From assembly GCA_934394515.1 (NCBI GenBank), contig CAKRRU010000031.1, positions 1 to 21,626 on the forward strand: a stretch of 21,626 nt of DNA. Direction: 5' to 3'. A program made the position numbers and the translations under genes. This DNA is from an uncultured Acetatifactor sp. (lineage in GTDB: Bacteria > Bacillota > Clostridia > Lachnospirales > Lachnospiraceae). How positions within the stretch are numbered: position 1 is the first letter of the stretch; each line of letters opens with the position of its first letter. Shown here piece by piece: positions 14,175-20,856 of this stretch. The notes beneath the pieces are model-generated. The model was given only the letters and a program-made list of their open reading frames with translations, was not told the DNA's origin and made no database searches.

Positions 14175-14852
14175 TTAAGCACCATATACAGCGTAATATT
14201 CGTCAATTGCCTTCTTCAGGGTATCGTCAATATATGCCTGTCCCTTGTAGGGCTTGTTGTACAGATGGTCGATGACATCCTGCATGGTTACGATAGCATG
14301 TGCATCAAATCCGTACTTTTCCTTGATCTCTTCCAGTGCACTGACTTTGCCGCCCAGCCCCTTTTCCATACGGTTCAGGGATACCATCAGACCAACGATT
14401 TCTACATTGGCTGCACCTCTTACCTTGGGAACGGTCTCTTCCATAGATTTACCGGATGTGGTAACATCCTCGATCATGATGACTCTGTCTCCGTCCTTTA
14501 AAGAGCTTCCCAGGAAGCTTCCTTTATCTGCACCGTGATCCTTCTCTTCCTTACGGTCGGAACAGTAACGAACCTCTTTGCCATATAATCTGCTGTAAGC
14601 CACTGCAGTGACAACGCTGATGGGAATACCCTTATATGCAGGTCCAAACAATACGTCAAAATCATCTCCATAAGTATCATGAATTGCCTTTGCATAACTC
14701 TCGCCCAGCTTCATCAGCTGGGAACCGGTGACATACGCACCCGCATTCATGAAGAAAGGAGACTTTCTGCCGCTCTTTAAAGTAAACTCACCAAACTTCA
14801 ATGCCTGGCAATCCACCATGAATTCTATAAATTCCTGCTTATACTGTTCCAT
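14175..14852 (-). CDS. pyrE: Orotate phosphoribosyltransferase
   Basis: PyrE converts orotate and PRPP to OMP in pyrimidine synthesis. The 225-residue protein has the PRPP-binding motif VIMIEDVTTSGKS at 124-136, the flexible catalytic loop with RKEEKDHG at 100-107, and FTLKSGRKSPFF near the N-terminus. It belongs to the longer (about 220-225 aa) form of OPRTase. The ATG at 14852 follows GGAGG with a 12-base gap. A good promoter lies just upstream. No other pyr gene is adjacent, and I see no PyrR-binding attenuator in the short leader. Confidence 0.97.
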   Translation of the reverse strand: MEQYKQEFIEFMVDCQALKFGEFTLKSGRKSPFFMNAGAYVTGSQLMKLGESYAKAIHDTYGDDFDVLFGPAYKGIPISVVTAVAYSRLYGKEVRYCSDRKEEKDHGADKGSFLGSSLKDGDRVIMIEDVTTSGKSMEETVPKVRGAANVEIVGLMVSLNRMEKGLGGKVSALEEIKEKYGFDAHAIVTMQDVIDHLYNKPYKGQAYIDDTLKKAIDEYYAVYGA

Positions 14853-14902
14853 TGTATCTAAAAACCTCCGTGACTAACGTATCTTTTTCAGTTCTGTTCC
14901 TT

Positions 14903-14931
14903 ATCATACCATATATTTTTTTAACATTCAA
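14903..14931 (-). promoter_or_regulatory. SigA promoter of pyrE
   Basis: Minus reading: TTGAAT (14926-14931), 17 bp of A/T-rich spacer, TATGAT (14903-14908). It lies about 50 bp before the start codon and directly after the terminator at 14954-14973. Confidence 0.8.
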
Positions 14932-14948
14932 TGAATTTCCTTGGAAAG

Positions 14949-14973
14949 AAAAAAGGCAGTCAGACGACTGCCT
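14949..14973 (-). terminator. Intrinsic terminator of the 15154-20670 operon
   Basis: Minus reading: AGGCAGTC-GTCT-GACTGCCT, a perfect 8-bp stem with a 4-base loop, followed by a run of T (14949-14953) that continues from the stem. It lies about 180 bp after the nitroreductase stop, with the MITE-like element in between, and insulates pyrE from the upstream operon. Confidence 0.9.
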
Positions 14974-15033
14974 AATATTCCTCATTCATCCACATCCGGG
15001 TTCTTATCAGATCTTCTATTCTGCTCCAAATCC

Positions 15034-15156
15034 TAGTATAACGGTTTCTAAATAACTACACCATTCACGTAGAATATTTTTCTGAGGATTTTTATCCTGT
15101 GCTATCGGGAAAACAGGCAAGTGATATGGGGTAGTTAATTTCAAACTGTTATACTA
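15034..15156. mobile_element. MITE-like element, 119 bp with TA flanks
   Basis: Terminal inverted repeats of 27 bp (15036-15062 and 15128-15154) begin GTATAAC and agree at 22 of 27 positions. Each end is bordered by TA (15034-15035 and 15155-15156), the target duplication typical of Tc1/mariner or IS630-type elements. The interior has no ORF but holds a small AGGAT-TTTT-ATCCT hairpin near its middle. The right TA is the first two bases of the nitroreductase stop codon TAG; removing the element and one TA restores TAG, so the insertion left the protein unchanged. No second copy is in this window. Confidence 0.68.
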
Positions 15157-16035
15157 GTATCTTCCGAGAATCGTATCCTTCACGTCCCATCTCTGGGGAG
15201 GATAAGGGGTCTGGTCACCGTATCCTACGTCCACATAGGTCACCAGCCGGATATAATCCGGCAGATTAAATTTCTTCCGCAGTCTGTCGCAGAATTCCTC
15301 TCCGGGGAAGGTCAGCCAGACACCTTCCAATCCCACGGCATGGGCTGCCAACACAATATTCTGTCCGGCGGCTCCGGCATCCAGCAGCTGGTTACGCACC
15401 GGCGTAAAGGAGTTGGCTCTGTAGCATCTCATATCCTGTAAAATCACCAGATGCACCGGACCTCCCGGCACGTCGCTGCCGCGGAACAGTCCCGGTTCAT
15501 TTTTCTCACGGACCACCACATAACGGATGGACTGTATATTGCAGCCATGAGCTGCCCAGAGACCGGCTTCCAGAATCTTGTCAATAAGCTCATCCGGTAC
15601 TTCCTGATCGGTGAATTCCCGGACGCTTCTGCGCTCCTTTACGATGGTAAAGAAGTCTTTCTCCATCTGTTCCGTAACCGGTGTCGGCTTATAGGGGGTT
15701 AAATCCACATCTTCTCCCTTTACCAGCTTATCCGCTGCATCGATCAGGAAGGAGGCATACCGGTATTCCGGTAAATCCTTGCCCAATCCTCTTTTCTCCC
15801 ACAGCTCCAGCAGATGCTTCGTATAATCTGCCTGATTGGGTTTTAATTTCTGGTGACGATATGCGGTAGCATACACCTGAATCTCCAGGGTATGATGGGA
15901 ACGTTCTCTCACTCTGGCCCGGAATTCGGTTTCGTCCATATTTAAAAGCTGCTCGTCTGTCAGACGCATATTGTTATTCCAGATCTCAAGCACTTCATCT
16001 CTGGAAAGGTAATCCATACTGGTGTCACGAAACAT
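15154..16035 (-). CDS. Nitroreductase-family flavoprotein with N-terminal extension
   Basis: The C-terminal ~165 residues match the FMN-dependent nitroreductase fold: RRSVREF at 135-141 (phosphate/FMN contact), AAHGCNIQSIRYVVV at 161-175, DAGAAGQNIVLAAHAVGLEGVW at 219-240, and a C-terminal PYPPQRW. The first ~125 residues are helical and charged, with no membrane segment and no motif I know; typical family members are 170-220 residues, this one 293. The ATG at 16035 has AAGGAGG 7 bases upstream. It is last in the ABC-transporter operon, 32 bp after the ATPase gene, so a reductive or oxidative step on the imported compound is plausible but unproven. The stop codon lies in the target site of the MITE-like element. 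Confidence 0.82.
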   Translation of the reverse strand: MFRDTSMDYLSRDEVLEIWNNNMRLTDEQLLNMDETEFRARVRERSHHTLEIQVYATAYRHQKLKPNQADYTKHLLELWEKRGLGKDLPEYRYASFLIDAADKLVKGEDVDLTPYKPTPVTEQMEKDFFTIVKERRSVREFTDQEVPDELIDKILEAGLWAAHGCNIQSIRYVVVREKNEPGLFRGSDVPGGPVHLVILQDMRCYRANSFTPVRNQLLDAGAAGQNIVLAAHAVGLEGVWLTFPGEEFCDRLRKKFNLPDYIRLVTYVDVGYGDQTPYPPQRWDVKDTILGRY

Positions 16036-16067
16036 ACTGCTGCCTCCTTATTCTCTGTGTTCTCCGC

Positions 16068-16853
16068 CTATAAGTTACCCCAATAGTTGTTGGGAATATC
16101 CTGTCCGCCGCTGTTGATATCTTTTGCGATTTCCGCTGCAATCTTTAACAGCAGAGGATCACTGCGCCCTCTCTTCTGCTCCAGAGGGATCTCATAGATC
16201 TTCTGGATCGTACTGGGTCTCGGGCTTAACAGCACGACTCTGTCTGCCAGAAATACTGCCTCATTAATATCATGCGTAACGAATAATACCGTCTTATTCT
16301 CTGCCTGTCTGATATTGATCAGTTCCTCCTGCAGGGTGCATTTGGTCAGGTGATCCACGGCACTGAACGGCTCATCCATGAGGATGACCTTGGGATTCAT
16401 GACAAGGGTTCTGGCGATACCGGCTCTCTGCCGCATTCCTCCGGACAGCTGTGCCGGATATTTATTTTCGAAACCGTTCAGGCTGACCATGGAGATGTAA
16501 CGTTTTAACCGTTCTTCTCTCTCTTCCTTGGGGACGCCTGCGATCTCCAGACCGAATGCCACATTTTTCCGTACGGTTCTCCAGGGGAACAGGGAGGCAT
16601 CCTGGAATACCACACCAATATCTCTGCTGGTGCCGTGTACCGGCTGACCGTCCAGCGTCACTTCTCCGCTGGTAGCATCCAGCAGACCTGCCACGATCTC
16701 AAGCAGTGTACTTTTTCCGCATCCGCTGGGTCCTACGATGCAGACGAACTCTCCTTCTGCCACATCCAGATTAATGTCGTGCAATGCCTGTACTTCGTTT
16801 CCGTCCTGATCGATATAGGTTTTATTGATATTTTTAATGGATATTGCGGGCAT
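16068..16853 (-). CDS. ABC importer ATPase, SsuB/TauB/NrtD type
   Basis: The 261-residue ATPase energises import together with the permease and lipoprotein encoded upstream. It shows Walker A GPSGCGKST, Q-loop VVFQDASLFPWRTV, signature LSGGMRQR, Walker B VILMDEP, D-loop SAVDHLT and switch His in FVTHDINEA. The FPWRTV and DEPFSAVD forms are typical of the nitrate/sulfonate/taurine family. I place the start at the second ATG (16853, MPAIS): GGAGG is 8 bases from it but only 2 from the ATG at 16859. The substrate cannot be told from the ATPase; aliphatic sulfonate, thiamin precursor and aromatic amide systems all use this type. Confidence 0.93.
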   Translation of the reverse strand: MPAISIKNINKTYIDQDGNEVQALHDINLDVAEGEFVCIVGPSGCGKSTLLEIVAGLLDATSGEVTLDGQPVHGTSRDIGVVFQDASLFPWRTVRKNVAFGLEIAGVPKEEREERLKRYISMVSLNGFENKYPAQLSGGMRQRAGIARTLVMNPKVILMDEPFSAVDHLTKCTLQEELINIRQAENKTVLFVTHDINEAVFLADRVVLLSPRPSTIQKIYEIPLEQKRGRSDPLLLKIAAEIAKDINSGGQDIPNNYWGNL

Positions 16854-16901
16854 TTCCATTACCTCCGTTTCCTGTGTCTCTTCCTTTTAGGTCATTCTCT
16901 G

Positions 16902-17993
16902 TTATTTTGCTTCGGGATCGGTCATTCCCAGGGCATCTGCTGCCACCTGTGCGAATTCGTTGGTATATGTTCCTTCGTAGCTGACATTTTCATCTACCCA
17001 GCCGTACTCCTTCAGATATTCAAAAGTAGTAGCCAGACGGTCTTCGGGGATCACCGGGTAATCCAGCCATACGTCAATTTCAGATTCGATAGCTTGTCTC
17101 ATTACATCCTCTGAGGTATTCATCTCTTTGGCTGCCCAGGCAACGAACTCATCGAAATAGTCGTTTTTCACTTCTTCATGTACCTGGTAGTATGCAGTCA
17201 GGAATCTCTGGAGCTTCTCAGGCTCATTCTCGATAAAGCTGTTGCTTGCGATGATGGTTCCAGTATAGTAGTCGGGAATGTAGTCCCAGGCTCTTCCCAG
17301 AATATGTCCGGTGCCGTCCGCCTCAGCCAGTGCTGCATACGGATTGTGAATAATGGTAGCGTCCACTTCACCGGAAGTTAGGGATGCGTAAGCAGTCTGG
17401 TATACACCGTTGGCGATCAGATCTACATTATCGGTGTTGACACCGTTCTTCTCTAACATCTTCAGTACGGAAAGTCTCATTCCGCCGGAAGCACCTGCAG
17501 TACCTACCTTTTTGCCTTCCAGATCAGAGAAGTCCTTAATATCGTTATTTGCAACCAGCCAATAGCATCCGGAATATCTCCACATATTTCCCACCAGTTT
17601 GGCAGGTACACCATTGTAGATACCCGGAATATAAGAACTGGGATCTCCGTCTGCCACATCGATCTCACCTCTGGTGATCAGGGACATTACGGTGGAATTG
17701 GTGTCGGCGCTGGCCTCTACATTTTCGAACTCAATGCCGAGCTCCTTATACAGACCCTTTTCGATTGCAAAACGGTTCACTGCACCGGTCATCCCGGTTG
17801 CGAAGCAGGAACGGATCACGATAGTGTCCCCGGACTCTTCTCCTGCGGTCGTCGCACTTGCCGTCTGACTTCCCTCATTCTGTGCAGCACCCGCTGCTGT
17901 ATTGCTGCCGGTTGCTGCGCTGCTTCCGCATCCTGTCAGCACTCCGGTTGCCAGTGCCACGGTCAGTAATACGCTCAATACTTTCTTTTTCAT
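16902..17993 (-). CDS. ABC importer substrate-binding lipoprotein, SsuA/NMT1-like
   Basis: The 363-residue protein has a lipoprotein signal peptide: MKKK, hydrophobic stretch, and lipobox LTGC with the modified Cys at 22. A Ser/Thr/Ala/Gly linker (23-55) follows, then a periplasmic-binding fold of the SsuA/TauA/NMT1 kind: FAIEKGLYKELGIEFENVEA, LITRGEIDVADGDPSSYIPGIYNGVPAKLVG, LEGKKVGTAGASGGMR and LTSGEVDATIIHNPYAALAEADG. It would sit on the outer face of the membrane and hand a small organic ligand to the permease. The ATG at 17993 follows GAGGAGG by 8 bases. The ligand is unknown; SsuA-like sequence alone does not prove sulfonate. Confidence 0.92.
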   Translation of the reverse strand: MKKKVLSVLLTVALATGVLTGCGSSAATGSNTAAGAAQNEGSQTASATTAGEESGDTIVIRSCFATGMTGAVNRFAIEKGLYKELGIEFENVEASADTNSTVMSLITRGEIDVADGDPSSYIPGIYNGVPAKLVGNMWRYSGCYWLVANNDIKDFSDLEGKKVGTAGASGGMRLSVLKMLEKNGVNTDNVDLIANGVYQTAYASLTSGEVDATIIHNPYAALAEADGTGHILGRAWDYIPDYYTGTIIASNSFIENEPEKLQRFLTAYYQVHEEVKNDYFDEFVAWAAKEMNTSEDVMRQAIESEIDVWLDYPVIPEDRLATTFEYLKEYGWVDENVSYEGTYTNEFAQVAADALGMTDPEAK

Positions 17994-18028
17994 AACATTT
18001 TCCTCCTCGTCTATTGAAAAAAATTTTC

Positions 18029-18817
18029 TTATACATGTCTCCAGCGATAGCTGATAGCATATTCGATGGCATCGATCAGTTTTACCGCACCCACAGATAA
18101 TAATGTGATCAGGATGATCAGGAAGAACATCCTCGGGGTGTTCAACAGGTTCTGGGACTCTGTCAGCAGATATCCGAGTCCGGCTCTTGCCGACTGCATT
18201 TCCGAGAACAGGACACCTGTCAGTGCTATTGCCGCTGCCAGCTTCAATCCGTTGAATATGGAAGGAAGCGCTGCCGGAATGATGACCAGGAACACGGTCT
18301 GAAAACGGTTGGCACGGAAGACCTTCGCTACCTTCAGGTATTCCTTCTTACACTCCCTGGCTCCGGTCACGGTATTGTACAGAATCGTAAATACCGAGAA
18401 CAGAAATACCAGAAATGCCTTGGACTGGAAGCCGATACCGAACCACAGAATCAACAGCGGCAGGATCGCTACTTTAGGAACCGCCATGATGGCGGAACAA
18501 AATACATTCATGTATTTCTCCGATACCGGAAACAGCGTCCATATCAGGCCTACCGCAATACCGACTACCACTGCAGACAGATAACCGGCCAGTGCCTCCT
18601 GGATCGTCAGTAATAAGTGGGGCCCTAAGGTTCCGTCTGTGATGATCTGAATGCCTTCTTCCACGATGGAAGTCGGGGAAGCTACGAAAATCGTAAGCAC
18701 CTTGCCGGAATCCACTGCCCATTGCATCCACAGAAGCAGTGCCGCCACCGTAAGCAGCTGTGCCAGATTCACCCAGGTAAATTTTTTCTTGTTTTTAGAT
18801 TTCTTCTTTTTTTCCAT
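18029..18817 (-). CDS. ABC importer permease, SsuC/TauC type
   Basis: The 262-residue integral membrane protein has about six hydrophobic helices and the importer EAA loop GARECKKEYLKVAKVFRANRFQ..., with the conserved G in LPSIFNGLKLA, which couples to the ATPase. The N-terminus is unusually lysine-rich (eight Lys in the first 12 residues) before the first helix. The ATG at 18817 has GAGGAG 9 bases upstream and overlaps the end of the preceding gene by 23 bases, so translation is coupled. The 35-bp gap to the lipoprotein gene contains only its ribosome binding site. One permease gene implies a homodimer. Confidence 0.93.
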   Translation of the reverse strand: MEKKKKSKNKKKFTWVNLAQLLTVAALLLWMQWAVDSGKVLTIFVASPTSIVEEGIQIITDGTLGPHLLLTIQEALAGYLSAVVVGIAVGLIWTLFPVSEKYMNVFCSAIMAVPKVAILPLLILWFGIGFQSKAFLVFLFSVFTILYNTVTGARECKKEYLKVAKVFRANRFQTVFLVIIPAALPSIFNGLKLAAAIALTGVLFSEMQSARAGLGYLLTESQNLLNTPRMFFLIILITLLSVGAVKLIDAIEYAISYRWRHV

Positions 18818-19340
18818 AAGTGTATTCTCCTCGCTTCACCTTATCGCTTTCAAAGTACTCTCTCTTACAACAGGTACCTTCCAGGATGACATTCTGTGTG
18901 ATCCTGTGGGAGAGACACCCGGAAAAATTCTCAATCGTGGTGGTATCGATCACATCACAGTAAAACGGTGCAATCTCTCGGAACCAGGGATATTTATCAA
19001 AATAAGTTCTCCACACTTCTGCGTAAGGGCAGTGGTCTTCTCCCCATTCCGGAATCCATCCGGTGAAAGGAAGATCAATGACACTCATAAAATCCTCTAC
19101 GGAATCCGCCTTCAGTCCCTGTGCCAGTGCTTTCTCCCTCAGCTGATCCGACCGGTCCACAGCCAGCTCAAATACAGTCTGTCTTACGATATCTTTGGTC
19201 TTCTCCAGTCCGAACTGGTCATATAATACTTTGCTGAAATGAAAAAACTGCATTGCGAACTGTCTTGCGGCCTTTCGTACTTCACTTACCAACAGTTCTC
19301 TGGGAACTGTGCCTTCTATTTTATAATCTGCTTTACTCAA
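18795..19340 (-). CDS. L-2-amino-thiazoline-4-carboxylate hydrolase-like protein
   Basis: The 181-residue protein resembles the ATC hydrolase family (Pfam ATC_hydrolase, known from the Pseudomonas aminothiazoline carboxylate to cysteine route). It has HCPYAEVW at 103-110, CDVIDTTTIENFSG at 128-141 and a C-terminal ILEGTCCKREYF; cysteines 104, 128, 142, 157 and 158 stand out. No signal peptide or membrane helix, so it is cytosolic. The start is TTG at 19340 with AAGGTGGAG about 10 bases upstream; the next in-frame ATG is residue 30. The TTG overlaps the M20 gene's end by 8 bases, and its own end overlaps the permease start by 23. Family members are diverse and mostly uncharacterised, so the actual ring or amide substrate is open. 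Confidence 0.72.
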   Translation of the reverse strand: MSKADYKIEGTVPRELLVSEVRKAARQFAMQFFHFSKVLYDQFGLEKTKDIVRQTVFELAVDRSDQLREKALAQGLKADSVEDFMSVIDLPFTGWIPEWGEDHCPYAEVWRTYFDKYPWFREIAPFYCDVIDTTTIENFSGCLSHRITQNVILEGTCCKREYFESDKVKRGEYTYGKKEEI

Positions 19341-20670
19341 TGTCCGTTTTCTCCACCTTATTAAAGCTGTCCATAAATGCTATGTATTCCTGTTTATCTG
19401 CGAATCTCGGATGATATTCCTGCTTCGTCCGTTTCGTCACTTCCGCACCGTTCTTTAACATTCGGTAAGCACTCAGGGCAAATATTTTTGCTGTCAACAC
19501 ATAAGCTTCTTCCTCATCCACGATATCAAAATCCACCTGATGCAGACCTCCCACAGCACCGCCGGTATTGAAGGTGATCACCGGAAGCAGATGCTGTACA
19601 TCTCCCACATCTGTGGAACCTCCACTGTGCTCCTCCGGTCTGACCTCATGTACCGTTTTTCCTCCTGCCAGCGCTTTTACGGCTTCTGTCATTTCTTGCG
19701 GTACCTGCTGCCAGAGGGACGGAAGATATCCCGGCATGGTCTCGATGCGGTAACCTGCTCCCATAGCCAGTGCTCCTGCTTTGAAGGAACGGTCCGTCTT
19801 GAACGATGCATCCGCAAATGCTTCCAGTGTCTTACCTCTTACCAGTGTTTCCAGCACCGCTTCACCGGGAACAACATTTACCAGATCACCGCCCTTGGTC
19901 AGGATCGGGTGTACTCTCACACAATCCTCATCCCGGAAGGTCTCACGGTTCATGGCCAGTGCCTGTAACCCCAGGCTCGCTGCCGATAAGGCGTTGACAC
20001 CTTTTTCCGGACATCCCGCTGCATGGGCTGCTTTTCCTTTGATACGAATCACCTTGGATACAAAACCATTGCCGCTGTTGCTTCCCAGCCGGATTCCCTC
20101 TAAGGAAATATGATGCGCCAATGCCACATCCACATCATCAAAAGCACCGATGCGGATCAGCTCACATTTTCCTCCACCGTAAGCGATCTTACCGTCAGCA
20201 ATCAGCTGATTCTTGAATTCGATCTCGCCGTACTCCTCTGCCGGTGTGGCGAAGAAGATCACCTGTCCGTCCAGCTTCTGTGCGACCTCTGCATCTGTCA
20301 GTGCCAGTGCTGCTCCGATGACTCCCGCCAGCTGCGCATGATGTCCGCAGCAGTGGGCTGCCTGTGTTTCCTGATTTGCATGGGCATGCTGTGGAATTCT
20401 CAGGGCATCCAGCTCTCCGATCAATGCCAGAGATGCATTTCCGGCCTTTTCTTTATTTAAGTAAGCTTTCGCTCCGGTGATGGCCAGGTCTGCCTGTACC
20501 GGCAGCTGTAAGCTCTTCATGAAGTCTGTGAATTTCTCTGAAGTACGGAATTCCTTGTAGCCCAGCTCTGCATGATCGTAAATATCTCTTGCAAACTCTA
20601 CGATCGTTTTCCGGTTGTCATCTATGATCTTAAGGATTCTCTGTTCTGTCGTATCAAATACTGCTGCCAT
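19333..20670 (-). CDS. M20-family amidohydrolase (AbgB-like)
   Basis: The 445-residue protein is a metal-dependent amidohydrolase related to the aminobenzoyl-glutamate hydrolase B subunit. Metal and catalytic residues are visible: C108 and H110 in HCCGHHAQ, the general base in PAEEYGE (E145/E146), H186 in ALAHHIS, and a late His in GGLHQVDF. The dimerisation insert (about 205-320) includes KGKAAHAAGCPEKGVNAL. The Asp usual after CGH is His here (CGHHAQ). Length is normal for AbgB (about 440-480). The ATG at 20670 follows AAAGGGAG by 6 bases. It is first in the operon behind a strong promoter. It would cleave an amide or carbamoyl bond in the imported compound; the exact substrate is unknown. 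Confidence 0.88.
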   Translation of the reverse strand: MAAVFDTTEQRILKIIDDNRKTIVEFARDIYDHAELGYKEFRTSEKFTDFMKSLQLPVQADLAITGAKAYLNKEKAGNASLALIGELDALRIPQHAHANQETQAAHCCGHHAQLAGVIGAALALTDAEVAQKLDGQVIFFATPAEEYGEIEFKNQLIADGKIAYGGGKCELIRIGAFDDVDVALAHHISLEGIRLGSNSGNGFVSKVIRIKGKAAHAAGCPEKGVNALSAASLGLQALAMNRETFRDEDCVRVHPILTKGGDLVNVVPGEAVLETLVRGKTLEAFADASFKTDRSFKAGALAMGAGYRIETMPGYLPSLWQQVPQEMTEAVKALAGGKTVHEVRPEEHSGGSTDVGDVQHLLPVITFNTGGAVGGLHQVDFDIVDEEEAYVLTAKIFALSAYRMLKNGAEVTKRTKQEYHPRFADKQEYIAFMDSFNKVEKTDIE

Positions 20671-20689
20671 GTCATTCTCCCTTTTTTAT

Positions 20690-20707
20690 TTCCTACTATT
20701 CCTACTA
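20690..20707. repeat. Tandem 9-bp repeat in the M20 operon leader
   Basis: TTCCTACTA occurs twice back to back (20690-20698, 20699-20707), read as TAGTAGGAA in the leader RNA direction. It lies roughly 25-45 nt after the predicted transcription start and ends about 20 bases before the start codon. It looks like paired half-sites for a regulator; which one is not evident. Confidence 0.5.
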
Positions 20708-20734
20708 ATCTGATATGTTTTGTATGTTTTTTAC

Positions 20735-20763
20735 ATAATACTACCACACTCATTTGTTGTCAA
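20735..20763 (-). promoter_or_regulatory. SigA promoter of the M20/ABC importer operon
   Basis: Minus reading: perfect -35 TTGACA (20758-20763), 17-bp spacer, -10 TATTAT (20735-20740). Just downstream, ATGT-AAAAA-ACAT (20724-20736) is a small inverted repeat overlapping the -10 edge and start site, a possible operator. The leader is about 60 nt, too short for a known TPP or SAM riboswitch. Confidence 0.88.
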
Positions 20764-20827
20764 TACATGAATTCTATTTTTTCTTTATTTTCTTTTTCAC
20801 CTTAGCACGAAGCAATCCGTAGGCGTC

Positions 20828-20856
20828 AAAAAAGAGCAGCCGCATTACGGCTACTC
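20828..20856 (-). terminator. Intrinsic terminator of the FtsX-type permease gene
   Basis: Minus reading: GAGTAGCCG-TAATG-CGGCTGCTC, nine base pairs with one T-G, followed by six T. The stem includes the stop codon TAG (20851-20853) and the last codon of the permease gene, so the gene ends inside its own terminator. Confidence 0.9.

Noticed and set aside
20671..20850. Riboswitch (TPP, SAM or similar) ahead of the M20/ABC operon
   Set aside because: The predicted leader is about 60 nt, too short for these classes, and no conserved core sequence or terminator/antiterminator pair is present.
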